64,000 nt of DNA from positions 217,001 through 281,000 of the forward strand of contig JACEVL010000344.1 of the NCBI GenBank assembly GCA_020284085.1. Reading direction: 5' to 3'. The notes under the pieces are model-generated. The model was not told where the DNA came from. It saw only the letters and a list, made by a program, of their open reading frames with translations, and did not search any database. The position numbers and the translations under genes were made by a program. This stretch comes from Aporrectodea caliginosa. Its lineage: Eukaryota; Annelida; Clitellata; Crassiclitellata; Lumbricidae. Position 1 is the first letter of the stretch. Each line of letters opens with the position of its first letter. This document shows positions 24,340 through 34,504 of this stretch, in pieces.

Positions 24340-26400
24340 ACTAATACATTCAAACAGAGTATAACATTCTTATTATAAACGATCTGCATGAGAGATTGTC
24401 GTCTGGTGGAATAAAACGGTCATGTAATCTGGGGCGCAGAGTGTAGGGAAGCTTTGTTTGGGGGAGTAGCCTAGGGTGTCCCAGAAAAAACTTTTGTCGA
24501 AAGTCTTGGGTCTCACCAGCCAAAAGTTTCCTTTCTAGATGACAATGTTTGTGAAAAAATTTCAATTTTTCGGATGCTATTTAGGGGTCCCCAAAGGTCC
24601 TAACTTTAGTCTTCATTTTAACGTAAAATGCTCGTCATTTGCACGTGTTTCAATTTGATTAACTCTTATAATCACAAAAATTAAAGAAGAGTCCGATTTG
24701 AACTTGAACGATTTGAACTTTTTATGGTTTGTTTGTCTCAACGAGAGCTACATCCAGGTAAAATATAGAATTAAATTCAGTGTCATTCAAGGTCATTTCA
24801 AGGTCATAAAAAACGAAATCTATCAAAAAAGAAAGAAAAATGATCAGATCTCGACCTAACACTTTGATTTTTAGGGCTACCTGTGATAAGAAACAAAGAT
24901 ACCAAATGTAAGACGATCGAAAGTTATTTTAAGGACAAAAATGTCAAGTTCAGAGAAATATTTGAGGAAATTACCTTTACTCGGTAACATCTTGCTCTAT
25001 TTAAGTTATTCTTTTGCCTGTTTGCTCAGACCGATCAGGGCTACATTCCAGAAGACAGAATACTAAAAGCCTAACAGAAGCCAAGGTTATTTCAAGGTCA
25101 AAACGTCAAAAGCAAAGAAATATGACCGCAGATCAGCCAAATGTTGTTTCGTTAAAGTTTTTCTGAGTTATGGTCATTTGACCTTGATTTTAAGTTTTGA
25201 ACTTTAAATGACCTTGGATTGTGTTAGTCTTCCAGAAGACAGAGTACTTAAAGACTAACACAATCCAAGGTTATATAAAGGTCAAAACTCCTTATCATGA
25301 CATGAAATGCAAGAAAGAGTTAACCAATTTCAACAATTATTGGCCGAGATCTAATCATTTATCTTTGTTTTTTTATAGATTTAGTTTTTTATGACCTTGA
25401 AATGACACTGAATGAAACTGAATTTAATTCTATATTTTACCTGGATGTAGCTCTCATTGAGACAAACAAACCATACAAAGTTCATCCAAGTCGGACTCTT
25501 TTTTAATTTTTTAGTGATTATAGGAGTAAATCAACAATGGACCGACATTCCAAGACCCAGGAATAGGCGCCTTGAGTTCTGAGAGTTTAAGTAGGGTATG
25601 TTTGGGGGCTTTGAGGACCTCATGATAGCATATTAAAATTCTGTAAAAAAATATTTCTAGACAATATATAAATAGAATAATGGGGGAAAATAAGGAATGG
25701 TTGGTTTCTGCGATGTATAATTTTTCTGGACGCCTCTAACAGCCTTGCAATATTCTAAATTAAAACACGTACAAATAACGAGCATTTTACGTTAAAATGA
25801 AGACTAAAGTTAGGACCCTTTGGGGGACCCCTAAATAGCATCCGAAAAAATTGAAATTTTTCCACAAACATTGTCATCTAGAAAATAAACTTTTGGGCTG
25901 GTGAGACCCAAGACTTTCGACCAAAAAATTTTCTGGGACACCCTAGAGTAGCCCATGGAGTACGTGCCCCGGGTTTCCTAGGACCGCAGAGAAGAGGCGT
26001 GAGTCAGCAGTGTCGCAAAGATGTTCAAACGATGGACTGTCCTCTGGCAGGTACCGCAGACGAATCAGACACCGCATCGCCGACTGAAGGGGGTTCTTTT
26101 CTTGTTGCCCTGCAAACCCCCACCAAGCCGGAGCAGCATAGTGCATTCGTGCCACCGTTGTAGCATAGGGCCTGAAAGACCATGCGCCACGAGGATGCGC
26201 AAGGCATACAGCGATTGTCTGCCTGACAACATAATTATACGGGTGATGTGTGACTCGAAACTCTAAGCTTCAGTCATTGTAACGCCCAAGATGACCATGC
26301 TGGAGACCCTTGTCAGTTCCGGAGTAGTAATCGGAACCGCGTCACGCCCAGCACGCCCCCGTGGCCGACGAATCACCATCTCAAAGGTCTTTTGAGTTCA
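24340..26400 (-). mobile_element. LINE fragment split by a fold-back element
   Basis: On the minus strand from about 26,260 the frame contains HYAAPAWWGF, then CDTADSRLFSAVL and HVLHGLL. These are the conserved A-W-W-G-F and aD-x-x-LF...HvL-x-x-LLP blocks of the C-terminal part of a LINE polymerase protein. The frame stops at 25,946 where the fold-back element begins. Beyond that element, at 24,471, it resumes as PQTKLPYTLRPRLHDRFIP and ends RMLYSV-stop at about 24,355. The 3' untranslated bases match the LINE tail at 39.24 kb (aataagaatgttatactctg). Confidence 0.8.
24472..25945. mobile_element. Fold-back TIR element with 8-bp target duplication
   Basis: The 1,474-bp element has ends TAGGGTGTCCCAGAAAA and their complement, and a perfect 8-bp duplication GAGTAGCC at 24,464-24,471 and 25,946-25,953. 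The inverted arms are long and imperfect (about 24,472-24,865 against about 25,340-25,945). Both arms contain gtcttgggtctcaccagcc-type sequence and the bases around gcattttacgttaaaatg. The right arm contains a copy of the small MITE seen at 56,270. No coding capacity. Confidence 0.85.
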
Positions 26401-26404
26401 GTTC

Positions 26405-27000
26405 ATTATCAAAGTAATGTTGGTTTCAGCGCAAATGTTAGGCCTATCTGAGAAAAATTCCATTTGCGGATAAAGTATGCTGCATATAGTACTTTAGGTA
26501 TACTTGAGCACATGAACTTAAAAATAAGTGAAATAATTACACCGCGTTTAGCCTGAGTTCATTTGAATGCACATATCCCCTATAATAATTGCGATCGTAG
26601 TATCTTGGTCATGTTCATAATTCATTTGTTATCGAGAGAGTAATTTCAATACAACATTAGGCCTAGTGGTGGTAGGTCTACAACTTAGACTACATGCAGC
26701 ATCCACATTTATTCATGTGATCTTTGTTGTTGCCTATTACGTTCAATTATATAGGTGAGTGGACCATGCTGTCCAGAAAACAAAATTTCGGAAAAGCACA
26801 AAATCACAATTAGAATGTGACCGAACACTGCAGAAAGATTATCGGAAATTTTCCAGCACATAAAATCTCGACCATAGTAACATTATCTCATCCTTCTCGT
26901 ACTCTGAGATTCATTGTAGACATAGCTATCTCATTTTCTTCGTCAAGGTTCTCTACGGTTTCTCTACCTGTCATTTATCTACTTTAGCATCCCTGCTTTT
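26405..27000. other. Intron 1 of gene A, non-coding
   Basis: Ends in the polypyrimidine tract and acceptor ctgcttttttag of the next exon. Confidence 0.5.
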
Positions 27001-27004
27001 TTAG

Positions 27005-27337
27005 AGTCCGAACCGATATGTGGAACGAATGCGAGCAATGACGGCGTTGTCGAGAACGGTCATCTTGAACTGTGGTGCAAGATCAGATACTTTGGCGGAT
27101 TAATTCCACGAATAGAATGGCAACGAAGCGACGGAGTAAATCTGACGGCAAATTCAACTCATAGCCTTAAAGAGTTGTATTCTGTCATCACACAACAAAT
27201 GAAATCAAAAGATAATGCTGTCAACTACACCGTTACAACGTACTTTGAATCACCAGTACTTGCAGCCTCTTATGAAAACGTCGTAGCCGCCTCGAACAAG
27301 CCCGAATTCAAGTGGATATTTACAACAAACGTGTTGT
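27005..27337 (+). CDS. IgSF gene A, second Ig-like exon
   Basis: The 333-nt exon is phase 1-1, with acceptor ccctgcttttttag and donor TTGT|gtaaga. It encodes about 110 residues that begin SEPICGTNASNDG. HLELWCKI follows (B-strand Cys), then IPRIEWQRSDG (C strand with Trp). The last third, ending KWIFTTNVL, contains no cysteine, so the usual F-strand Cys is missing. The N-terminal Cys of ICG is conserved in gene B (AKCGSNASN) and in the minus-strand gene (IACTE) and may provide an alternative disulphide. Several Asn-x-Thr/Ser sites suit an extracellular domain. It does not overlap a useful single long frame because the only internal Met is late. Confidence 0.75.
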
Positions 27338-27339
27338 GT

Positions 27340-27985
27340 AAGAAACGCAATTAATTATCAGCTTAATTAAGAGTTCATAATGTTGGTATATCCTACATAG
27401 ATGTAACACAACATAGAGCATTGTCGGAACTGACATTGTCATGGTATGGTATTATTGGATCTCTTTCAATTTTAAAGAACCGGGTTTGAGGCTCGTACTG
27501 TGATTTCCAAATGGGTAGCGCTTTAAAGTTTTGAGTGACGACTGTGATTAGTTTACTTCGTTAATTGACGGGGAGAAGCTGTGGAACAGAGCTTGTAGCA
27601 AGTAGGCAAGTAGTACAGAAGAAAGAATCGTTATGATGGATGTTGTGGCAATGTGTTACAAGAAGGCAGCCTGACAGACAGACATTTTCTCGTGTAACAT
27701 CGTAATCGTAATGGAAATCGAAAATGTATAAAACGCCACGTAAGATCAGTGGCGCCCTCCATCCATGTCAGTGTCTTCACTGACAAAAAGATATGTTTAT
27801 ACATGGTAAAACCATTTTAGGCACTGAAGTAGTTTACTTTTTTAAACTCTGCGACATGTTACCGGAAGTTTTCCCACTAAAATGGTGAATAATTGTGTTT
27901 TCTGCACACCTACTTGTATACACGAGCTTTAGCTTTATATTCAAGTGCAATTATTTTACCACATTGTGATTAAACTTTCTTCTCC
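27340..27985. other. Intron 2 of gene A
   Basis: Non-coding, ending in ctttcttctccttag. Confidence 0.5.
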
Positions 27986-27989
27986 TTAG

Positions 27990-28250
27990 TTGGACCAAGA
28001 TATGTTTCTATCACCCCACGAAAGACGACTTACAGCGCTGGTGATGTTCTTCATTGTTCTGCGGTTGGTAATCCAATCCCTGAGTTTGAATGGACAGAGA
28101 TTGGATCCGCATACTTTGTGGTTGGCTCCCAACTCAGAGTGAACGAAACTATGGCTCTGAAACCTGAAAGCACTTACCGATGTACAGCTGTGAATAACGT
28201 GGCTGGGAAAAGAAAAATAGCCTCTGACACGGTTGTCATCGGGGTCTCAG
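27990..28250 (+). CDS. IgSF gene A, I-set Ig exon
   Basis: The 261-nt exon is phase 1-1, with acceptor cttctccttag and donor CTCAG|gtatac. It encodes 87 residues of a classical I-set/C2 domain: GPRYVSITP (A strand), GDVLHCSAVGNPIPEFEW (B-strand Cys, the G-x-P-x-P motif, C-strand Trp) and STYRCTAVNNVAG (Y-x-C-x-A-x-N-x-x-G). This is the membrane-proximal domain. The domain order V, variant Ig, I-set, transmembrane segment, tail describes a three-Ig type I receptor. Confidence 0.88.
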
Positions 28251-28499
28251 GTATACTCATCAAAAGTTTTATCATTGCAGATTGTGTGTATAAGGGTTCT
28301 AGCTTTGGGAGTGCCTATAAATAAATCTATTGTAATATATCACCTAAAAATGAATATGCTGTAATGAATTTCTATAGCCTATTTTCTAGCAAGTAGCAAA
28401 GAATACAGTTTAAAATCTAAATTGTAGTTCACGAGGAATAACATTTATAGCTATGCGTTTGCTCACCCCTTGTGAAAACATAATTAGTGTTCTACACCA

Positions 28500-28775
28500 G
28501 TGGACGGTCACTCCTTTGTGTCTGGTGGGAACAGTGTTTGGTTATCGAATATGCCTAGTAGCTGGTTCAAAACTTCGGTATTCATTGCCAGCTATCTGGT
28601 TTTTATGAGTTCTTTATTATATGAGACATTTTCCAACTTGCTTACTCACCGTTGTCTGACTTTTTTCTTCTCTGGCCCATCGATTTTGACCGCGCTTCTC
28701 CAACGGATTACGATTTGGAATGCAGTTTGACGGCCATCTATTAATGCCTTGTGCATTTTAATAACAGCGCTATAG
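28500..28775 (+). mobile_element. LINE-X C-terminal and 3' tail fragment
   Basis: tttgaccgcgcttctccaac and the later gatgccttgtgcattttaat parallel the LINE tail copies at 57.5 and 22.4 kb. The upstream 130 bases read as a very degraded LINE C-terminal frame. Confidence 0.5.
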
Positions 28776-28950
28776 AAATCAATAGATTGGAGCAGTTGTG
28801 GCGCCACTGACAAATGCACTAGGCATTAAAATATTGTAGCTACTAAATGAAATTGCAAGCAATTCGCAATCAGTTGAATTGGACCAGCCTTTGAAAACAG
28901 GGAAATAGCCTATGGAATATGTAATTATAATAATAATAACTGCTATGTAG

Positions 28951-29079
28951 GTACTTCACTGGTTGAGTTCTCAAAAGGACTCGATACATTTGTCTATGTT
29001 GGAGTGGGAGCTGCGGTCACAGGAATCATACTGACTGTAATAACAACTGTAATGTGCAGACTCTCTAAATGCAAGCGCA
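28951..29079 (+). CDS. IgSF gene A, transmembrane exon
   Basis: The 129-nt exon is phase 1-1, with acceptor ctgctatgtag and donor GCGCA|gtaagt. It encodes 43 residues: a short juxtamembrane stretch (TSLVEFSKGLDT), about 22 hydrophobic residues (from FVYVGVGAAVTGIILTVITT to VMC), and a basic stop-transfer segment (RLSKCKR). This marks the protein as a type I membrane receptor. No charged residue lies inside the membrane segment, so it does not look built to pair with an adaptor through a charge. Confidence 0.88.
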
Positions 29080-29335
29080 GTAAGTTGTAGGCCTACTTGT
29101 GACAATTATAATAAATATGTTGCAATTCTTCGAATTATTTTAGTTTTATTGTATTTAACACCGAATGCGTTCCATAGAACTTTATAACATGCACATACCT
29201 TTAATTTCATTTAGAGACAGACATTAATTTTCCCTTGCACGATATCCGTACAGTGCAAAATCAGTAGCAAATGCGTGTTGTCCGTTTCTTTGTTACATCT
29301 ACACTTCATGTTTAAATGTTTATGTATTTAAAACA

Positions 29336-29445
29336 TCCCTTGTTGCATTTATAGAACTCCTTGTTGCATTTAGAGTAACCTTGTTATATTTAGAGAGACC
29401 CTTGTTCTGTTTAGAGCAGCCCTTGTTGCATTTAGAGCAATTTCA
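29336..29445. repeat. Minisatellite CCTTGTTGCATTTAGAG
   Basis: About five imperfect units of roughly 22-29 bp within the intron between the transmembrane and cytoplasmic exons. Confidence 0.7.
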
Positions 29446-29607
29446 AAGCGCTACTGTTGTAATGATATCCCACGTACCTGTCTCACCTTTAGATTTGAAC
29501 TCAAACGGAGTCTGATTCTACCTGAAGGGGCTTGCTTTAATTGAAAGCTTTTGATGGAAAAGCCAATTATTGCACTAAAGAAATGTTGCTGCTGCATTTT
29601 GTTCTAG

Positions 29608-29903
29608 ATGTAAGCAAAACAAAAGCCGAGGACACAGGCAATTCATCGCACGTCTACGAATACGTGAGTTCAGAGGATGTCCATGCCCTCACAACGACTT
29701 CAACCCAAGAAGCAAACAATCGTACTACGACATCTGAAGAAATAATCGATCACGTCATTACGAGTATCGAAGAAGACATCGATGCATCTTCTCAGTCCGA
29801 ACAAGAATACAATACGATATCTGGACGACCTCATACTCAACCGGTTCAGGTGTACACTGCTATCAAAGCAGCATACGAAAATGTATCCTATCCAGAGGCA
29901 TGA
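29608..29903 (+). CDS. IgSF gene A, cytoplasmic tail exon
   Basis: Acceptor ttttgttctag. The phase matches the previous donor, giving Asn at the junction. It encodes about 98 residues to the TGA at 29,901. The segment is Ser/Thr/Glu-rich and has tyrosine motifs YEYV, YNTI, YTAI and YENV, then SYPEA at the end. YNTI, YTAI and YENV are Y-x-x-I/V motifs of the ITIM/ITAM kind. None has the strict ITIM residue at -2, and the YNTI-YTAI gap is 11 residues. YENV is also a pY-x-N type Grb2-SH2 site. The tail suggests phosphotyrosine signalling; whether activating or inhibitory cannot be said. Confidence 0.85.
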
Positions 29904-30114
29904 CTTGGAATAAGCTGCCATGACCTCCACAGCGTGGGTCCTTTTTAATTGGAAGGCAAGCTATTTTCGTAAAGGCCTATTGTACATTGCTGCAAATATT
30001 CCAGTTTTTGAATAATGTTGATGTAATTAATCGTTTGAAAGAAGAGACTTTTCGAAGGTCATGAACAATGACAGTAATCTTCTATTGCTTCTATTATGAG
30101 AGACAAAGTGAACA

Positions 30115-30260
30115 ATAACTGGCTCAAGCGTACGCTGCTATCAACGTAGTATTATGTAAATGCACGGTATCCAGAAGCATTACGCCTACTTAGGAATAAG
30201 CTGTCTTGCTCTATATAGCGTAGGTCCTTTTCTTTGAAAGCAAACTTTTGAACATACTCT
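30115..30260 (+). pseudogene. Decayed duplicate of the gene A tail exon end
   Basis: gtacgctgctatcaacgtag and, further on, ggtatccagaagcatt and taggaataagctg match the last codons and first 3' UTR bases of the tail exon at 29,850-29,940, with stops in frame. It may simply lie in the 3' UTR. Confidence 0.65.
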
Positions 30261-30269
30261 ACGGATGTT

Positions 30270-31925
30270 GCATATAATTATTTTAGTTTTGATGTTCTGT
30301 TTAATCGGCTGACAACAAAAAATTAAAGAACACCTCGGAGAGTGTGCAACATGCCATGTTATTGCAGATTATACGGCAGCCATGCCAAGACATGCTGGCG
30401 CTATATGAAATCTGTTAACTGACTAAAAGTATGAACTATGTACTGAAAGAAGATCGTGTATTTATGGAGTCTGTGCATAGTTAGCCAATAGTACTGTTTT
30501 TTAAATTTACACTGATCATAACTGCATTCTATACAAGGATGACTTAAAGGGACCAAAACTTTAGATGCGAACTTAATGCAAAACATTAGATGCGTTACGT
30601 AGGTAGGTTGTAGAAAGATTGCATTTCCTATTGAAAATTATTAGTGTTTTTATGTTTGCATAGCACTGTTGTGCAATTCTGAACTTTGGAAGGACAATAT
30701 AAAAAAGCAGTTGTATTGTACTGTATTAATGTATTGTATCATTGCACATGTTGCTCTTCTACCTTAATAAAATGATCGTACTAATTGACCAAGAACTAAA
30801 CACTCTGTCTACTATTTCACTGTTGGGAGCAGAAAGCAGGACTCCTTCAACTTTTTAAAGCTTTAGTTTGATGTAGCACCGAGGTTGCAAGAATTCGAAA
30901 GGAACTAGTCTTAAAATTGAGTATAGCATCAGATGGTTTTTGACTGAACAGAAGCTTTGTTTAGCTTTCAGTAGTACTCACAGTCATGCTTAATTACTTA
31001 TGCGATATGCATAGGCTACATGAATGTCAATACCATCGCTGTCACATATAACATGGCAGGGCATTTAATTGAGTAGTTTAACAATACAAAGAAATTTGTT
31101 TTAAATTTATTTATTTGTATGAAATGTTTTCTAACACAGGATTTAATTAAATGACCAAACTACAGCGTAGGCTACCTATAATTTATAGTTATAATTTATT
31201 TTAACAATATTATTCGGAAATGCTTCTTCAAAATTCCAATCTCGGCTTCAATTATAGCGGTACAGGGTACAGGGTTCCATCATAGTTTTTTTTTAATAAA
31301 TGAAGTCGCTTTTCAGTCAATGCGTGGGGATAGGAAGATTTTTCGAGATCTTTGTTGACGTTTCTTAACCACCAAGGGCGCGTACACATACTTCTACGCA
31401 GCTTTTGTCTCGTATGCCAACTTGTTCGACTGTTTTACCCGTTCCGCGAGAGAGTTCTTTTCCTGTTAACAAATTCGATAAGACAAGATAAATTAGAGAC
31501 AATCAATTAGGTGATAATTTTTTGGAATCACTAACTTAAATATAAAACTACAGAATCCAGAAGTCTCATACGCATGCATTAGTTAACAGTTAACTATTCT
31601 GAAATTAAACTACAATAGCCGTAAGTTGTGCTGTTCTCAGGTTCTCAGTAGTAGGCCCTAATGCTGCTAGAGAGCTCAAAGTTAAGCAGGAAAAGACAAA
31701 AATAATGGTAGTGAAGGATAAGGTATAGGACCCATGAGTCTGAAATCATACGGTTAAGCTCAGAAACTCAAGAGGATCGGACAAGTTAAGGATTTTTTAG
31801 CTGAGGTAAGAAATTACCCAAGACTCGGACATCTTATCACTCAAAAAATAGCAAACAAAAACCATTATGAAAGATGCCACACTTAATCGTTTAAAACATT
31901 GATTATATAAGAAACCGTTTAATCA
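30270..31925. other. 3' UTR of gene A, then intergenic
   Basis: Non-coding. Convergent genes meet here: gene A ends from the left and the minus-strand gene ends at 31,933. No further features. Confidence 0.4.
30766..30771 (+). terminator. Candidate poly(A) signal AATAAA of gene A
   Basis: AATAAA followed by a T/G-containing stretch, about 860 bases after the stop codon of gene A. Confidence 0.45.
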
Positions 31926-31932
31926 TAAGATT

Positions 31933-32040
31933 TCATTCAAATTTTAAGTTCTCACCATTAAAAACTATATACGTATTTCCTTTGCTTCCCAAACCAGATG
32001 AACTGTTGACCACGGTGATGAATTCGTCAAGTGGTGCTGT
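31933..32040 (-). CDS. Unrecognised 181-aa protein, exon 4
   Basis: The 108-nt exon starts in phase 0 after acceptor tattttgttacag and ends with a TGA at 31,933-31,935. It encodes 35 residues: TAPLDEFITVVNSSSGLGSK, then GNTYIVFN and a short end. A possible donor (AATG|gtgaga) lies just before the stop, so an alternative fifth exon cannot be excluded. No domain was recognised. Confidence 0.6.
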   Translation of the reverse strand, partial: TAPLDEFITVVNSSSGLGSKGNTYIVFNGENLKFE

Positions 32041-32809
32041 CTGTAACAAAATAAAATAAGTAGTCATTGAAAAGAAATTTATTGTTGATATACATTACTC
32101 GTCGTACTACTACTAATGTTTGCCCATCTTCAAAGTGCATTTGTGAAGTCTTTAAACAGGGCATTTAAAAATTATTACTCTCGCTGTGTGTGACCTTCGA
32201 AAAGTCTTTTCTTTAATACAAGCATCACAAAATGGATTCGCAAGTATACATTATCTTCTAGGTGACTGAAGATTATTCTTAGCTGAGGTAATTAGATTAA
32301 AACCGAGTGAACCGGCTCATATATCAAGCAAAATTCATCAGATACATTTTCACAAGACTTGCAAATAGCGGATCTGTACACACCTTATATCGCATAAATC
32401 TGGAGTTGGTCGATTAAATAGTTTCCTTGAAATGTGGCTTATGTTAGCAAGTCTTCATAACACAGCATTTGCAAAGATTTATTTGATTGAATTTAAGACC
32501 GAGGTAATAACAATAATATTGTTGTTATTATTAAATGATGATGATAATAATAATAATGCAACATGATGTAGGCCTATTGTGTAAAGAAGTCATTATTCCA
32601 GATTGAATTGATTAGGCCAACAATGGAGCGAGAATTGAAGGAGTGACCAGCAGATAACATGAGTTGCCAGGGAGAACGAGACAGGTACTAGAAAAGACAG
32701 ACGAACGAGGTCGATGTATTACGGCTGTTATGTTTCCTGTGCACTCAGCTACAGCTTGCTTTTAATTAATAGACAATAATGCGATTTAATTACTGATTAA
32801 TTAACTTAC
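32041..32809 (-). other. Intron 3 of the 181-aa gene
   Basis: Non-coding. About 32,440-32,800 aligns with 42,830-43,135, which is part of the tandem duplication that created the pseudogene copy. Confidence 0.6.
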
Positions 32810-32868
32810 TCGTTTGATTGGTAGAGCTCTCGTGTTTGATCCTTGACCTCGAATTAGGACAGTAATAT
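32810..32868 (-). CDS. Unrecognised 181-aa protein, exon 3
   Basis: The 59-nt exon enters in phase 1 and leaves in phase 0, with acceptor tgttatcttcag and donor ACGA|gtaagt. It encodes (D)ITVLIRGQGSNTRALPIKR, a basic segment. The homologous exon in the tandem copy (43,143-43,201) has the same length and reads ITVSIRGQGKQPKPLRIKR. Conservation of IRGQG and IKR between copies suggests this short exon is functionally important. Confidence 0.7.
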
Positions 32869-33149
32869 CTGAAGATAACAGAAGTATTAAATTAAGATGA
32901 AATGTATACAAATACGAATTCGATAGCATGCTTGTGATTATATCAAATAAACAAAGATTTAAATCATGTATATATGTACATGTATTTGCCTATTTCTATG
33001 TTGCCCTTTTAGGAACGTCACAAAGATGGTTAAGATTGGCATATCAACATAATTATCGTATCATATATTTCAAACACCATTGACCAATGACCATATACCA
33101 CATATTATGTATCATTTTATCATCATATTATATTATATAGGCCTAATAT

Positions 33150-33205
33150 CAGATCATAATATGATCAATCAATCAATCAATTTATATAGCGCCTCTTCAA
33201 GGGCT
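33150..33205 (-). mobile_element. LINE 3' hairpin tail with (GATT)n
   Basis: On the minus strand, GCGCCTCT, a 15-base loop and AGAGGCGC form a perfect 8-bp stem. CTATATAAATT and (GATT)n follow. The 5' arm of the stem overlaps the last codons (S-A-S-E-stop) of the LINE protein. Confidence 0.85.
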
Positions 33206-34030
33206 CTACTCAGAGGCGCTCCCGAGCCAGGCCTGATCATAGAGAAAAGTCTTCAGTTGTGTATAGAAGGAAGTAGAATAAGTACGAGAAGATAGGCGGA
33301 GGAAGGGTGGTAAGTCATTCCACGTTGTTGGACCAACGATACAGAATGCACGGCGCTGCTTAGTAGCAGTGCGGGCAAAAGGGACCAAAAAGTCACCCCT
33401 AGAAGAGGAACGTAGGGCTGAGCGACCTGTGAGAGAAGAAGATAGAGTAAAGATGGAGCGTAGATAGCGAGGAGCTGAACCCAATACACATTGCCAGACA
33501 AGAGAGCAAAGCCGATACAGGATGCGATGCCGGAGGGGAAGCCAGTGGAGGGTGCGATGCATGTAAGAAGAAACACTACCATAGCGAGGAATGGAGCCAA
33601 CAAGGCGCGCCGCAGACCGCAAGACCCTCTCAATGGAGGATAAGTGGACTTGGGGAAGACCAGTGTAGAGAGAGAAACAATAGTCTAGGCGAGAGCAGAC
33701 GAAGGCATGGAAGGCATGGCAAAGAGTGGAAGCAGAAAAGGTTGAGAGAGCGAGCAATAACCCTTAGCTGACGAAGATGGTAAAAGCAGGAGCGAGACAA
33801 TGAGGAGAGGTGTTTGGAAAAGCTTAGTTCCTGATCAAGAATGACACCAAGGTTTCGTACTGTGGTAGATAATGTAATAAGAGGAAATTCTACTGCAAAA
33901 AGTTTAAAGTCCAGTTTTGCCAGCTGCTGGCGGGTACCCAGCCATATGAACTGGGTCTTAGTAGGATTGAGTCTCAGGCGATTTGAAGAATGCGAGGCAG
34001 AGAGAGTGTCAGTTGCAAGATGCAAGATGA
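33206..34030 (-). mobile_element. LINE (CR1/L2-like) RT C-terminal half
   Basis: There are two overlapping minus-strand frames with one frameshift. The upstream part has LNPTKTQFIWLGTRQQL, then VRNLGVILDQELSFSKHL (the LGV-x-LD motif after the RT palm). The downstream 183-residue frame has CSRLDYCFSLYTGLP, RTLHWLPLRHRILYRL, APRYLRSIF and GPTTWNDLPPFLR, ending GSASE-stop. These are the thumb and C-terminal blocks of CR1/L2/jockey-type LINEs. It is 5'-truncated, as is usual for target-primed reverse transcription. Confidence 0.92.
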
Positions 34031-34074
34031 TAAACTGTATCATATCAGTATTTTTCATAAAGTGTAAATAGCCG

Positions 34075-34303
34075 CGTGTATTGTATTGTATTGTATTTGA
34101 ACACTTGTTATAGCGCCTCAACCAGATTTCCCATTCAGAGGCGCTCCCGACTACTGCTGTAGTCGGAGTTTCACGCCGAAGCGCATGAGCAATTGCGAGT
34201 GAAGGACTTGCCCAGGGTCCCTACGCAGCGGCTTTGAGGTGGATTCGAACCCGCAACCCTCCAGCTGCAAGGCACCGAACATACCCCCAAACCACCGCGC
34301 CCC
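34075..34303 (-). mobile_element. tRNA-derived SINE-1
   Basis: On the minus strand it starts GGGGCGCGGTGGTTTGGGGG. It has a B box GGGTTCGAATCC (near 34,248), a body with CTTCGGCGTGAAACTCCGA, then the hairpin GCGCCTC/GAGGCGC, CTATAACAAGTG and (TACAA)n. The 3' hairpin is the one carried by the LINE just downstream. Other copies lie at 58,236 (plus) and 43,461 (minus, headless). Confidence 0.88.
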
Positions 34304-34339
34304 AGTATATTGTGTTGTGTTGTGTGTTGTATTGTACTC

Positions 34340-34500
34340 CACGTTTATAATGCGACCGAGCCACCCGCAGTAAAGATCCGAGAAATTAATCTCTGATAAA
34401 CCGACCCGACCGGGAAGCGAACCCGGGGCGCCGACGTGACGAGCGGGCACCAGCCCACTCGGCGCCGACGTGACGAGCGGGCACCAGCCCACTCGGCCAC
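34340..34500 (-). mobile_element. tRNA-derived SINE-2 head with internal duplication
   Basis: On the minus strand, GTGGCCGAGTGGGCTGGTGC is an A-box region of Leu/Ser tRNA type. CCGGGTTCGCTTCCCGG is a B box and T arm. The A-box half, about 37 bp, is present twice in tandem. The segment continues as tttatcagagattaatttct. Confidence 0.65.
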
Positions 34501-34504
34501 TTAG

